Below are positions 26,987 through 36,393 of a stretch of DNA of 64,000 nt, one piece after another (within the stretch, counting starts at the first letter, position 1; each line of letters starts with the position of its first letter). The stretch is from an uncultured Pseudoflavonifractor sp. (GTDB lineage: Bacteria > Bacillota > Clostridia > Oscillospirales > Oscillospiraceae). The notes under the pieces were generated by a model. It did not search any database. It was not told where the DNA came from and was given only the letters and a program-made list of their open reading frames with translations. The translations under genes were made by a program, and so were the position numbers. The stretch spans positions 40,860 to 104,859 of the forward strand of contig CANEAY010000007.1 of assembly GCA_947425785.1 (NCBI GenBank), written 5' to 3'.

Positions 26987-28107
26987 TGGATATCCAAGCG
27001 ATCCTGTCCCAGCTTTCCTTTGCGGCGGAGAATCCCCGCAAGATGCTGGAGGAGCAGCTCGCCCAGGGCAAGAAGGTGGTGGGCTGTTTCCCCTCCTACA
27101 CCCCGGAAGAGCTGGTGGACGCCGCCGGCATGGTGCCCTTCGGCGTCTGGGGCGCCCAGATGGAGCCCTACCTGGCCAAGAAGTACCTGCCGGTCTTCGC
27201 CTGCCCCATCCTCCAGTCCTCTCTGGAGATGGGCCTGTCCGGCAAGCTGGACGGCCTGTCGGCGGTGGTGATCCCCACCCTGTGCGACACCTTCCGCTGC
27301 ATCACCCAGGACTGGCTGGCGGGCGTGCCCCACATCCCCATGATCCCCGTGTCCTATCCCCAGAACCGCACCGACGCGGGCATCCGCTTCCTGCGGTCTG
27401 AATTTGCGGTGGTGAAGGGCAAGCTGGAGGAGGTCTGCGGCCATCCCATCACCGATGAGGATATCAAAAAGAGCATCCGGGTCTATAATGAGCATACCGC
27501 CGTCATGCGGGAGTTCACCGCCGTGGCCAACGAGCACCTGGATATCATTGACCCGGTGATGCGCCACCATGTGATGAAGAGCGCCTGGTTCATGCCCAAG
27601 GCGGAGCACACCCGCCTCATGCGGGAGCTGGTCACCGCCCTGAAGGCCACCCAGCCCACCTGCTTCAAGGGCCGCCGCGTTCTCCTCTCCGGCATCGCCG
27701 CCGAGCCTGACAGTCTACTGCAGATCCTGACGGATAACAACGTAGCCGTGGTGGGCGACGATCTGGCCCAGGAGAGCCGCCAGTACACCGCCCCCATCCC
27801 CGAGGGCCAGGGAGATCCGCTCCTGCGCCTGGCGGGTAAATGGCGCGGGCAGCTCTGCTCTCTGGCGCACGACGAGGGAAAGGGACGCGTTGATATGCTG
27901 GTGGATATGGCCAATGTGACCAGCGCCGACGGCATGATCTTCTGCCAGATGAAGTTCTGCGATCCTGAGGAGTATGATTATCCCCTTATCTCCCGGGCAC
28001 TAAAGGAGATCGGCGTGCCCACTCTCTGCCTGGAGGTAGACCAGCAGCCAGGCAGCACCGAACAGATCAGAACACGGCTCCAGACCTTTGCAGAAATGTT
28101 GGGCTGA
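26986..28107 (+). CDS. 2-Hydroxyacyl-CoA dehydratase, small/beta subunit (HgdB/FldC-like)
   Basis: A 373-aa partner subunit of the dehydratase. Features: KKVVGCFPSYTPEELVDAAGMVPFGVWGAQ, CPILQSSLEMGLSG and CDTFRCITQDW (cluster-binding Cys), IPVSYPQNR, and a C-terminal half with GIAAEPDSLLQILTDNNVAVVGDDLAQESRQY and FCDPEEYDYPLISRAL. It overlaps the alpha gene by one base (TGATG). Length is the family norm of about 375 aa. The activator is encoded about 5 kb upstream under a twin promoter. Confidence 0.92.
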   Translation: MDIQAILSQLSFAAENPRKMLEEQLAQGKKVVGCFPSYTPEELVDAAGMVPFGVWGAQMEPYLAKKYLPVFACPILQSSLEMGLSGKLDGLSAVVIPTLCDTFRCITQDWLAGVPHIPMIPVSYPQNRTDAGIRFLRSEFAVVKGKLEEVCGHPITDEDIKKSIRVYNEHTAVMREFTAVANEHLDIIDPVMRHHVMKSAWFMPKAEHTRLMRELVTALKATQPTCFKGRRVLLSGIAAEPDSLLQILTDNNVAVVGDDLAQESRQYTAPIPEGQGDPLLRLAGKWRGQLCSLAHDEGKGRVDMLVDMANVTSADGMIFCQMKFCDPEEYDYPLISRALKEIGVPTLCLEVDQQPGSTEQIRTRLQTFAEMLG

Positions 28108-28156
28108 GCAGTGTGATGATAAATAGACAATCAAAAACGAAGAGGAGGAAAACACA

Positions 28157-29278
28157 ATGAATCGAAGCAAACTGATCGCCCTGTCCCTGTCCGCAGCTAT
28201 GTTGCTGGGCACCCTCACCGCCTGCGGCGGCGGCGCCACTGAGAGCCAGGCTCCCACTGAGTCCAAGGCCGCCGATCCCGCCCCGGCCCAGAGCCAGGCT
28301 GTCGCTTCCGGCAGCTACAATGTGGATAACATTGAGACCCTGACCATGAAGGTCAACACCTCCGCCAAGGCCTCCACCCTGGAGCTGCCCGGCTATGGCG
28401 CCGGCATCAAGTACTTCTGCGATGAGGTGGAGAAGCGCTCCAACGGCAAGGTAAAGCTCCAGCTGTTCCTGGACGCCCAGCTGGGCGGCTCCGCTGACGA
28501 GATGATCGGCGGCTGCCAGACCGGCGCGTTCGAGTTCATCACCCTGAACCAGGGCTCTTGGGGCGGTTATACCGACGGCTTCATGCCCTTTAACTTCCCC
28601 TTCCTGTTCCCCAACGAGGAGGCCGCTTTTGAGTTCATGGACGGCCCCCAGGGCGAGAAGATCACCCAGAAGATCCTGGACGATACCGGTATCCGTGTGC
28701 TGGTCTACTATGACATGGGCTTCCGTCACCTGACCACCAAGAGCACCGATGTCCACACCGCCGACGACATGAAGGGCCTGAAGCTGCGCACCCAGAACGA
28801 TCCCTACCAGATCGCCGCTATGGAGGCCCTGGGCTGCTCCGTCACTCCTGTGGCTTATTCCGAGCTGTTCTCCGCCCTGCAGCAGGGTCTGGTGGAGGCC
28901 CAGGAGAACCCCCTGAGCAACATCGTGGTCAACAAATACTATGAGGTTCAGGATTACCTGACTCTCACCGGCCATACCTACACCCTGACCACCATGGCTG
29001 TCAGCGAGGATGTGTGGCAGAGCTTCTCCCCCGACCTCCAGGCTCTGATGCTGGAAGTGGCCGAGGACGCCACCAAGATGTGCCGGGAGGGCCTGCTGGC
29101 CCAGGAGCAGACCTACCTGGATGAGCTCTCCGCGCAGATGAACGTGTACGAGCCCACCGACGCCGAGAAGGCTACCTTCAAGGAGAAGGCCGCCACTACC
29201 TGGCCCACCATCGAGGAGAAGATCGGCTCTGAGTGGTATAACGAGATCATCGACGAAGTCAACCGCATCACTGGCTGA
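28157..29278 (+). CDS. dctP: TRAP transporter solute-binding lipoprotein
   Basis: A 373-aa DctP-family protein with a lipoprotein signal (LSAAMLLGTLTAC, Cys at about residue 23) and an acidic/Ala/Ser linker. The ligand domain has KVKLQLFLDAQLGGSADEMIGGCQTGAFEFITL and MKGLKLRTQNDPYQIAAMEALGCSVTPVAYSELFSALQQGLVEAQENPLSN. The conserved Arg in LKLRTQ should bind the carboxylate of the solute. It delivers an organic acid to the DctQM permease. A GGAGG site precedes the ATG; a stable hairpin follows the stop. Confidence 0.94.
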   Translation: MNRSKLIALSLSAAMLLGTLTACGGGATESQAPTESKAADPAPAQSQAVASGSYNVDNIETLTMKVNTSAKASTLELPGYGAGIKYFCDEVEKRSNGKVKLQLFLDAQLGGSADEMIGGCQTGAFEFITLNQGSWGGYTDGFMPFNFPFLFPNEEAAFEFMDGPQGEKITQKILDDTGIRVLVYYDMGFRHLTTKSTDVHTADDMKGLKLRTQNDPYQIAAMEALGCSVTPVAYSELFSALQQGLVEAQENPLSNIVVNKYYEVQDYLTLTGHTYTLTTMAVSEDVWQSFSPDLQALMLEVAEDATKMCREGLLAQEQTYLDELSAQMNVYEPTDAEKATFKEKAATTWPTIEEKIGSEWYNEIIDEVNRITG

Positions 29279-29296
29279 TAAGAGAACCCGTGCTAT

Positions 29297-29323
29297 GGGC
29301 GGCCGACCTTGGGTCGGCCGCCC
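29297..29323 (+). other. Intercistronic hairpin between dctP and dctQ
   Basis: A perfect 12-bp stem (GGGCGGCCGACC, loop TTG) without a T tract. It lies 19 bp after the dctP stop. Such hairpins usually protect the upstream message from 3' decay, giving more binding protein than permease. Confidence 0.75.
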
Positions 29324-29347
29324 GGCACAGAAAGCGAGGGATTTTCC

Positions 29348-29938
29348 GTGAAGGAGAAAGGCTCCTTTAACCTGAAAAAATTTCTGAATGAGTTTGAGAT
29401 CTATTTCGGCGCCATCATCTTTATCGCCATGACCGTCCTGCTGTTTATTCAGGTGGTCACCCGGTATTTGCTCCATCGTTCCTTTACCTGGACGGAGGAG
29501 ATCGCTACCATCTTCTTTGTGTGGATGGTCTATCTGGGCGTGTGTTCCGCCGTTCTGCGCCGGAAGCATCTGCGCATTGACGCCTTTGTGGAGGCCATGC
29601 CCTTCAAGGTAAAAAAGGTGTTGCTTATCATCTCCAACATCATTTTCATCGCCTTTTTGATCTACCTGATCTTCCCCCTGATGAAGATGGTGCAGAACTA
29701 CGCCTCTCGCGGCGCCGCTACGCCTCTGCTCAAGTTCCCCAACGCTGTGGCTTATGGCATGCTGCCCCTCACCTTTGCCCTGACCTGTATCCGGCTGGTT
29801 CAGGAGATCATCCGTCTGGCAAAGGAAAAGGAAGAGGATCTGGGCGTGTCCAAGCCCACCATTGATATGGCCGCTCTGGAAAGTGAAGCCGCTGCGCTCC
29901 AGGCCCAGAAGGCTAAGAAAGTGGAAGGAGGGAACTGA
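29348..29938 (+). CDS. dctQ: TRAP transporter small permease
   Basis: A 196-aa DctQ-type protein with four predicted membrane helices (IYFGAIIFIAMTVLLFIQVV, IATIFFVWMVYLGVCSAVL, VLLIISNIIFIAFLIYLIF, GMLPLTFALTCIRLV) and the DctQ signature FTWTEEIATIFFVW. It anchors the large permease. I chose the GTG at 29348 (after GCGAGGGA) over the frame-open GTG at 29309 inside the hairpin region. The charged C-terminus (EKEEDLGVSK) is cytosolic. It lies 2 bp before dctM. Confidence 0.9.
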   Translation: MKEKGSFNLKKFLNEFEIYFGAIIFIAMTVLLFIQVVTRYLLHRSFTWTEEIATIFFVWMVYLGVCSAVLRRKHLRIDAFVEAMPFKVKKVLLIISNIIFIAFLIYLIFPLMKMVQNYASRGAATPLLKFPNAVAYGMLPLTFALTCIRLVQEIIRLAKEKEEDLGVSKPTIDMAALESEAAALQAQKAKKVEGGN

Positions 29939-29940
29939 TC

Positions 29941-31221
29941 ATGCCTTATGCCATCATGTTTGGCTCCATGTTCCTGATGCTGCTCATCGGCGTACCCATC
30001 GGCATCGCACTGGCCGGCTCCATGATCCTGCTGCTCTTTGTCGACCCTGTCACCAGCATGACCTTTATCACCCAGGCCATGTACACCGGCGTGGGCAACT
30101 TTACCCTGCTGGCCCTGCCCTTCTTCATCATTTCCGGTTCCATCATGGAAAAGGGCGGCATTTCCAAGCGTATCGTCAGCTTTGCCAACTCTCTGCTGGG
30201 TAACACCACCGGCGGTCTGGGCATGGTGTCCATCCTTGCCTGTATGTTCTTCGGCGCCATCTCCGGCTCCTCCCCCGCCACCGTGGCGGCCATCGGCGGT
30301 ATCATGATCCCCCAGATGATCCGGGCCGGCTACGATAAGTACTATGCCACCGCCCTGTGCGCGGTGGCCGGCGGCCTGGGCGTCATTGTGCCTCCCAGCT
30401 ATCCCCTGGTGGTTTACGGCATCACCAATAACGTCTCCATCAGCGACCTGTTCATGGCCGGCTGGGGCCCCGCCATCCTGGTAGGCGCTCTGCTGATGAT
30501 CGTCAACTACTTCTACTCCAAAAAGCACGGCTACACCGGCACCGACGTAAAGTTCTCCGTGGGCAATGCCCTTAAGGAGCTGTGGAATGCCAAGTGGGCC
30601 ATGCTGATGCCCGTCATCATCCTGGGCGGCATCTACTCCGGCGTCTTTACCGCCACCGAGGCCGGCGTGGTAGCCACTGTCTACGGCATTGTCATCGGTA
30701 AGTTCGTGTACCGGGAGCTGTCCTTTACCGAGCTTTGGAAGATGTACAAGGACAATGTGCCCTTTATCGGCGGCATGATGTTCGTCTTCGCCCCCGCCGC
30801 CAGCCTGGGCGCCGTGTTCTCCATGATGGGCGTGACCGCCGCCATCCAGGAGTTCTTCCTGGGCATGTCCAACAGCCTGATCGTGGTCATGATCCCCATT
30901 TTCATCCTGCTGTTTATTGTGGGTATGTTCGTTCAGACCACGCCTGCCATTGTCATTTTCGCCCCCATCCTTCTGCCCATCGTCGAGTCTCTGGGCATGG
31001 ATCCCATCCAGTTCGGTCTGGTCATGGATCTGTCCCTGGCCATCGCCTTTGTCACCCCGCCTGTGGCGGCCAACCTTTTCGTTGCCACCTCTATGACGGG
31101 CTTGGGCATGTTGGATATTGTAAAGAAAGCAGTCCCCTTCATCATCATGCTGTTCCTTGCCATGGTTTTGGTGGCCTATGTCCCCGCTATCTCTATGGGC
31201 TTCCTGCATCTGTTTAAGTAA
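29941..31221 (+). CDS. dctM: TRAP transporter large permease
   Basis: A 426-aa DctM-type integral membrane protein with a dozen hydrophobic segments. Signatures: FLMLLIGVPIGIALAGSMILLL, ALPFFIISGSIMEKGGISKRIVSFANSLLGNTTGGLGMVSILACMFFGAISGSSPATVAAIGGIM (read in segments) and TPPVAANLFVATSMTGLGM. It catalyses sodium-coupled uptake of the solute caught by DctP. Full length. It is followed after 25 bp by the enolase-superfamily gene, so that enzyme probably acts on the imported acid. Confidence 0.94.
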   Translation: MPYAIMFGSMFLMLLIGVPIGIALAGSMILLLFVDPVTSMTFITQAMYTGVGNFTLLALPFFIISGSIMEKGGISKRIVSFANSLLGNTTGGLGMVSILACMFFGAISGSSPATVAAIGGIMIPQMIRAGYDKYYATALCAVAGGLGVIVPPSYPLVVYGITNNVSISDLFMAGWGPAILVGALLMIVNYFYSKKHGYTGTDVKFSVGNALKELWNAKWAMLMPVIILGGIYSGVFTATEAGVVATVYGIVIGKFVYRELSFTELWKMYKDNVPFIGGMMFVFAPAASLGAVFSMMGVTAAIQEFFLGMSNSLIVVMIPIFILLFIVGMFVQTTPAIVIFAPILLPIVESLGMDPIQFGLVMDLSLAIAFVTPPVAANLFVATSMTGLGMLDIVKKAVPFIIMLFLAMVLVAYVPAISMGFLHLFK

Positions 31222-31246
31222 CGTTAGCAAAGGAGTCGTTTTCCCA

Positions 31247-32446
31247 ATGAAAGTAACAAGTGTCGATATTTTTGAATGTACTACGGGCAATCCCCTTCTC
31301 GATCCCATTTTTGTCCGCGTGAACACCGACGAGGGCATCTCCGGCTTCGGCGAGGTGGGCTTTGCCTATGGCAAGAGCAAGTATGGCGGCATCGGCCAAG
31401 TCCGGGATCTGGCCAAGCTGATGATCGGCTGGGATCCCATGGACAACGAAGCCCTCTGGGAGATGTACAAGCGCAACACCTTCTGGGGCCAGGGCCGTGA
31501 CTGCGGCGGCGTGGTGTTCCAGGGCGCGGTCAGCGCGCTGGACATCGCCACCTGGGACATCAAGGGCAAGGCCCTGGGCGTCCCCTGCTACAAGCTGCTG
31601 GGCGGCAAGACCAATCCCAAGATCCGGGCCTATGCCAGCCAGCTCCAGTTTGACTGGGGCAAGGAGCACCGCAACATCTCCGACCCCAAGGATTACGCCA
31701 AGGCCACGGAAAATGCCCTGGCTGAGGGTTATAGCTGTATCAAGGTGGATCCCATGTGTGTCAAGCCCAACGGCGTCTACGCCCGCGAGCCCCGTCCCGA
31801 TCCCAACTGGCGGATGCGCGGCTCCCTCTCTCCCAAGACCATGCAGGTGGCCTATGACCGTGTGAAGGCCATGCGGGACGTGGATCCCGACCTGGACATC
31901 ATCATCGAGCTCCACGCCTTCCCCGACATGAACACCGCCATTCAGCTGGGCCAGAAGCTGGAGGAGCTGGGCATCTTCTATCTGGAGGAGGCCACCGACC
32001 CCACCAACGTCCAGTGCATGAAGCAGGTTCGGGACAAGCTGAGTATGCCCATCGCCACCGGCGAGCGCATGGCCACCCGCTGGGCTTTCCTGCCCTACCT
32101 GGAGGCGGGCGCCGTCCAGGTGGTGCAGCCCGACCTGTGTGTCTGCGGCGGCCTCACCGAGGGCAAGAAGATCTGCGACCTAGCCGCCATCTACGACGCC
32201 AGCGTCCAGATCCACGCCTGCGGCGGCCCCATCTCCACCGCCGCCGCCCTCCAGCTGGAGGCGGCCATCCCCAACTTCATCATCCACGAAGTCCACGAGG
32301 GCGGCCTGAAGCCCGAGATCCGGGCCCTGTGCACCAACGACCACCAGCCCGTCAACGGCTTCTACGATGTGCCCGAGCTGCCCGGCATCGGCCAGGAGCT
32401 CACCGAGAAGACCATGAAGGAAGCCACCGTCATCACCATCAAATAA
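31247..32446 (+). CDS. Enolase-superfamily (mandelate racemase/galactonate dehydratase-like) enzyme
   Basis: A 399-aa MR/MLE-family enzyme that abstracts a proton next to a carboxylate. Capping domain: KVTSVDIFECTTGNPLLDPIFVRVNTDEGISGFGEVG. Barrel: SCIKVDPMCVK, metal ligands in IELHAFPDMN, FYLEEATDP and IATGERMA, and the His in IHACGGPISTAAALQLEA, which is the layout of galactonate-type sugar-acid dehydratases. The start ATG 31247 follows AAAGGAG; upstream in-frame codons overlap dctM. It is the last gene of the operon. It may dehydrate a sugar acid or racemise a hydroxy acid. Confidence 0.88.
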   Translation: MKVTSVDIFECTTGNPLLDPIFVRVNTDEGISGFGEVGFAYGKSKYGGIGQVRDLAKLMIGWDPMDNEALWEMYKRNTFWGQGRDCGGVVFQGAVSALDIATWDIKGKALGVPCYKLLGGKTNPKIRAYASQLQFDWGKEHRNISDPKDYAKATENALAEGYSCIKVDPMCVKPNGVYAREPRPDPNWRMRGSLSPKTMQVAYDRVKAMRDVDPDLDIIIELHAFPDMNTAIQLGQKLEELGIFYLEEATDPTNVQCMKQVRDKLSMPIATGERMATRWAFLPYLEAGAVQVVQPDLCVCGGLTEGKKICDLAAIYDASVQIHACGGPISTAAALQLEAAIPNFIIHEVHEGGLKPEIRALCTNDHQPVNGFYDVPELPGIGQELTEKTMKEATVITIK

Positions 32447-32508
32447 GCAGATCACACACTCTCTCTTTACACACTCTCTTTATACTCTCTTTGACTTAAG
32501 CCCTACAT

Positions 32509-32547
32509 AAAAAGCCCTGCCTCGTTTCAAACGAGGCAGGGCTTTTT
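32509..32547. terminator. Bidirectional terminator
   Basis: AAAAAGCCCTGCCTCGTTT and its complement, followed by a T run on both strands. It ends the dehydratase/TRAP operon and the convergent peptide operon. Confidence 0.92.
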
Positions 32548-32564
32548 ATAATATGTTGTCCCAG

Positions 32565-33407
32565 TCAAAAAATACTTCCCACGCCGGTGAGCTGCTCCTT
32601 CAGATCGGCCCGGAAGTCGGGGGCGTCGGGGTCTAAGCTGTTGAAGGTGACCCCGTCGGAGCCTGCCTTGCCGGTGGAGTGGATGTACCGGCCGTCCCCC
32701 ATGTACATGGCCACATGGCCGGGGAAGAAGAGGAGGTCGCCCGCCTTGGCGTCCTTTAGCTCGATGGCGTGAACAGGGAAGCCCTCCCGGATGGAGGCGT
32801 CCCGCCAGATGACGATGCCGTTCAGAAGATAGCTCATGGACACCAGCCCCGAGCAGTCGATGCCCAGGGGGCTCTTGCCACCCCAGCGGTAGTGGGTGCG
32901 CCGGTAGAGCATGGCGGTGTCCACCAGACGCTGGCGGAGTTCCTCCTCCGGCAGGTCGATGGGCTTGTCATAATAGGTGTCCAGCCAGCTTCCCCGGACG
33001 TAGCCCTCGCTGCCGTCCACCAGCTCCACCTCCTGCCAGCCGGAGGGCTCCCCGGTCTTGGGGTCGGTCTCCGGCGGCGCGGTCACCGCCACCACCGCCC
33101 CGGTGGGGAGGGTGATGTAGGGCCAGGACTGCACCTTGGGATGGTGCATCACGTCGCAGGTATTTTTGTGGAGGATGACTTTCTTGGGCAGGGCCGCCCA
33201 CTTTTCCGCGGTGTCGTCCCCGATGCACAGGCAGCTTACCGGGGCGTAGCCCTCGTAGCGGTAGTGGGTGCGCACCTTCCAGTAGCCGGGAGTGGTCTGC
33301 TCCAGCACCTCCAACACCATGCCGTAGAGGGCCTCGTCCGCCAGCTCGCAGTCGTGGCGGGGCGCCGACATCAGGGGACAGATGGGGGCATTCACAACGG
33401 CTTTCAT
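32565..33407 (-). CDS. NlpC/P60 gamma-D-glutamyl endopeptidase (YkfC-like)
   Basis: A 280-aa cysteine peptidase with two SH3b-like N-terminal domains (MVLEVLEQTTPGYWKVRTHYRYEGYAPVS, then WQEVELVDGSEGYVRGSWLDTYY) and a C-terminal NlpC/P60 domain. Catalytic Cys is in GIDCSGLVSMSYL, and His in FFPGHVAMYMGDGRYIHSTG. No signal peptide, so it is cytosolic. YkfC-type enzymes cut the D-Glu to diamino acid bond of imported murein peptides, giving L-Ala-D-Glu for the epimerase in this operon. The ATG at 33407 overlaps the carboxypeptidase stop. Confidence 0.88.
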   Translation of the reverse strand: MKAVVNAPICPLMSAPRHDCELADEALYGMVLEVLEQTTPGYWKVRTHYRYEGYAPVSCLCIGDDTAEKWAALPKKVILHKNTCDVMHHPKVQSWPYITLPTGAVVAVTAPPETDPKTGEPSGWQEVELVDGSEGYVRGSWLDTYYDKPIDLPEEELRQRLVDTAMLYRRTHYRWGGKSPLGIDCSGLVSMSYLLNGIVIWRDASIREGFPVHAIELKDAKAGDLLFFPGHVAMYMGDGRYIHSTGKAGSDGVTFNSLDPDAPDFRADLKEQLTGVGSIF

Positions 33408-34318
33408 ACGCAGACCTCCAGTGTTTTCTCGTCGGCGTCCATCTCCACCACCGCCCCCATAGGCAGGGACATGGTGGGCAGCACGTGGCCCGCCGGGAGG
33501 GCGGAGAGCACCGGCTTGCCGGAGGGGAGCACCGTCTCCCGAATGATCTCCTCCAGGGTGAGGGCCCGGTCGGGGTGCTCCGGCTCGCAGTTGGCCCAGG
33601 CCCCCAGCAGAACGCCGGCACAGTCGTCGAACTTGCCCGCGTTGCGCAGCTGGGTCAGCATCCCATCGATGCGGTAGGTCTTCTCGTCCACATCCTCCAA
33701 AAAGAGGATCTTCCCCCGGGTGTCGATCTCCCAGGGGGTGCCCAGGCTGTCCCGCAGCAGGGACAGGTTGCCGCCGCAAAGAGTCCCCTTGGCTTTGCCG
33801 GGGGCCAGGGCCTCCACCTCCGGCAGCAGGGGCATAGGGCCGGTGAGGGCGCCGAAGAGGGCCCGGCGCAGGTAGGTGGAGGTGTACTCGTCCAGGCCCT
33901 GGTACCACTCGGTGGAGGGCATGGGGGTGTGGTAGGTCACGAACCGGCAGACCTGGTTGAAGGCGGTGTGAAGGGCGGTGACGTCGGAGTACCCGGCAAA
34001 GAGCTTGGGGTGCCGGGCGATGTCCCGCAGGTTCAGCAGGGGCAGTATCCGGTGGGCGCCGTAGCCCCCCCGGATGCAGATGACCCCCTGGATGTCCGTG
34101 TCGGCAAAGGCATCCTGAATGTCCTTGGAGCGCTGGGCGTCGTCGGCGGCAAAGTAGCCGTGACGGTTGACATAATAACAGGAAGGGAAGACCACCGGCT
34201 CCAGCTCAAGGGCCTTGACCGCGTCAATGGCGGGCTGAAGACGGTCTTCCGGCACAGCGGATGCAGGGGCCACCAGGGCTACCCGCGCGCCGGGATAGAG
34301 TGAATTTGGAGTTAACAT
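33404..34318 (-). CDS. ldcA: Muramoyltetrapeptide LD-carboxypeptidase (peptidase S66)
   Basis: A 304-aa S66 peptidase that removes the terminal D-Ala from murein tetrapeptides. Nucleophile Ser is in FAGYSDVTALHTAF, preceded by ICIRGGYGAHRILPLL. The Glu and His of the charge relay are in ILFLEDVDEKTYRIDGML and LPAGHVLPTMSLPMGA. No signal peptide, as expected for cytosolic recycling. The start is ATG 34318 with GAGGTG upstream. It lies between oppF and the NlpC gene, in the same transcript. Confidence 0.92.
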   Translation of the reverse strand: MLTPNSLYPGARVALVAPASAVPEDRLQPAIDAVKALELEPVVFPSCYYVNRHGYFAADDAQRSKDIQDAFADTDIQGVICIRGGYGAHRILPLLNLRDIARHPKLFAGYSDVTALHTAFNQVCRFVTYHTPMPSTEWYQGLDEYTSTYLRRALFGALTGPMPLLPEVEALAPGKAKGTLCGGNLSLLRDSLGTPWEIDTRGKILFLEDVDEKTYRIDGMLTQLRNAGKFDDCAGVLLGAWANCEPEHPDRALTLEEIIRETVLPSGKPVLSALPAGHVLPTMSLPMGAVVEMDADEKTLEVCV

Positions 34319-34397
34319 AAATTTTACACACCTCGTTCCCAAACTGGCAACACAGGGGCGGCGATAAGCCGCCCCTGCCATGTCTCAACAAAGGGAG

Positions 34398-35339
34398 TTA
34401 TTGTCCCAGCACCTTTCGGTAGCCCTCCAGCTCCCGGCGGCTGCCCCGGACGAAGTGGCCCGGCTCCAGCTCCTCCCAGAGGGGCGGGTCATCTTCAGTA
34501 TATCCGTGCTGGGTGGGGTCGTAGACCACCAGCTGCTTTTTCCGCTCGCTCTCCGGGTCGGGCATGGGGATGGCGGAGAGAAGGGCCCTGGTGTAGGGGT
34601 GGAGGGGGTGGGCGAAGAGCTGTTCGCTCCCCGCCAGCTCCATGAGCTTGCCCTTGTAGATGACCCCGATGCGGTCGGAGATGAACCGTACCACGCTCAG
34701 GTCGTGGGCGATAAAGAGGTAGGTGAGTCCCCGCTCCTTCTGGAGCCGGGACATGAGGTTCAAGACCTGGGCCCGGATGGACACGTCCAGAGCGGAGATG
34801 GGCTCGTCGGCGATGATGAACTGGGGCTCCATGATAAGGGCCCGGGCGATGCCGATGCGCTGGCGCTGGCCGCCGGAGAACTCGTGGGGGAAGCGGCTTG
34901 CGAACTCGGGGAGGAGGCCCACGTCGGCCAGGGCCTGGGAGACCTTCTCCTGCCGCGCTTCCTCGCTCAAATGCTCCCCCAGGGCGTAGAGGCCCTCGGA
35001 GACGATATAGTCCACCTTGGCCCGCTCATTGAGGGAGGCCATGGGATCCTGGAAGATCATCTGGATATTCTTGATGATACGCCGGTCGGTCTCCCGGCTC
35101 ACCTTGCCGGAGATGACCTCCCCCTGGTACTTCACCGTGCCGCCGGAGACCGGGTTCACCCGGATGATGGCCCGGCCGATGGTGGTCTTGCCGGAGCCGG
35201 ACTCTCCCACCAGGCCGAAGGTCTCTCCTTTGTAGATGTCGAAGGAGACCCCGTCCACGGCGGTGAAGGGGTGCCGCTTATTGCCGAAGGTGACCTGGAG
35301 GTCTTGCACCTCCAGCAGCTTTTCCCGTGTTTCAGCCAT
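34398..35339 (-). CDS. oppF: Oligopeptide ABC transporter ATPase OppF
   Basis: A 313-aa ABC ATPase. Walker [15 protein letters not shown], signature [17 protein letters not shown], Walker [14 protein letters not shown]-loop [10 protein letters not shown], and the OppF/DppF C-terminal Cys-free tail ending [13 protein letters not shown]. It pairs with OppD as the second nucleotide-binding subunit; the starts overlap (8 bp with oppD). Confidence 0.93.
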   Translation of the reverse strand: MAETREKLLEVQDLQVTFGNKRHPFTAVDGVSFDIYKGETFGLVGESGSGKTTIGRAIIRVNPVSGGTVKYQGEVISGKVSRETDRRIIKNIQMIFQDPMASLNERAKVDYIVSEGLYALGEHLSEEARQEKVSQALADVGLLPEFASRFPHEFSGGQRQRIGIARALIMEPQFIIADEPISALDVSIRAQVLNLMSRLQKERGLTYLFIAHDLSVVRFISDRIGVIYKGKLMELAGSEQLFAHPLHPYTRALLSAIPMPDPESERKKQLVVYDPTQHGYTEDDPPLWEELEPGHFVRGSRRELEGYRKVLGQ

Positions 35340-36378
35340 GGGGATAGCCCCCCTTCTGCCGCAGCTGGCGGATGTGCTCCGGGGGCTCCACCTTGGGGGC
35401 GCGGGGGTCTAAGAGCCAAGTCCGGGCCTTATGGGTGGGGGAGACCTGGAAGAAGGGAGGCCGCTCCACAAAGTCGATGTTCAGGGCCTGGGGATTCCGG
35501 GGGGCAAAGGCGTCCCCGTGTACCTCGTAGAAGAGGTTGGGAGGGGTGCCCTGGATGGAGTAGAGGTCCTGCCCCTTCACCCCCAGCTGGGGCAGGGAGG
35601 AGAGGAGGGCCCAGGTGTAGGGGTGCTTGGGGTCGTAGAAGACCTCCTCGCACCTGCCCACCTCCACGATGTCCCCGGCGTACATGACGGCGATGCGGTC
35701 AGCCACATTGGCCACCACACCCAGGTCATGGGTGATGTAGATGGTGGTGAGGTCCAGCTTCTTCTGCAGGGCCTTGATAAGATCCAATATCTGGGCCTGG
35801 ATGGTCACGTCCAGGGCGGTGGTGGGCTCGTCGCAGATGAGCACCTTGGGCCGGCAGGCCACGGCGATGGCGATGACCACCCGCTGGCGCATACCGCCGG
35901 AGAACTCGTGGGGGTACTGCCTGTACCGCCGCTCCGGCTCGTCGATGCCCACGGCGGCCAGGGCGTCCATGGCGGCCTTCCTGGCCGCCTCGCCCTTGAG
36001 GCCCTGGTGAAGGAGCACCGCCTCGGTGATCTGGTCGCCGATGGTCTTCAGGGGGTTCAGGGAGGTCATGGGATCCTGCATCACCATGGCGATCTCCTTG
36101 CCCCGGATGGTGAGCCATTCCTTTTCCGTTTTGAACTGGGCCAGGTCTTTCCCGCCGTACCAGATGTGGCCGCCGGTGATGGCGCCGTTGGCGTCCAGCA
36201 GGCCCATGGCGGACTTGGTAAACACGCTCTTGCCGGAGCCCGACTCCCCCACGATGGCCAGGGACTCCCCCTGCATCACGTCCAGGGAGATGCCCCGGAT
36301 GGCGTTGAGCACCTGGCCCCGGAGGGTAAAGCGGATCTCCAGCTCCTCGAAGGAGAGGATGGCGTTTTCATTTGGCAT
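35332..36378 (-). CDS. oppD: Oligopeptide ABC transporter ATPase OppD
   Basis: A 348-aa ABC ATPase of the OppD/DppD type. Walker [17 protein letters not shown], signature [18 protein letters not shown], Walker [20 protein letters not shown]-loop [10 protein letters not shown], and the peptide-transporter C-terminal extension ([26 protein letters not shown]). Both ATPases are intact, so the importer should be functional. Confidence 0.94.
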   Translation of the reverse strand: MPNENAILSFEELEIRFTLRGQVLNAIRGISLDVMQGESLAIVGESGSGKSVFTKSAMGLLDANGAITGGHIWYGGKDLAQFKTEKEWLTIRGKEIAMVMQDPMTSLNPLKTIGDQITEAVLLHQGLKGEAARKAAMDALAAVGIDEPERRYRQYPHEFSGGMRQRVVIAIAVACRPKVLICDEPTTALDVTIQAQILDLIKALQKKLDLTTIYITHDLGVVANVADRIAVMYAGDIVEVGRCEEVFYDPKHPYTWALLSSLPQLGVKGQDLYSIQGTPPNLFYEVHGDAFAPRNPQALNIDFVERPPFFQVSPTHKARTWLLDPRAPKVEPPEHIRQLRQKGGYPHG

Positions 36379-36393
36379 AAGAAGGGCCTCCTC

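Noticed and set aside
32454..32495. CT-rich direct repeats after the enolase-superfamily gene
   Set aside because: A short, low-complexity pyrimidine tract just before a clear terminator; nothing further to support a function.
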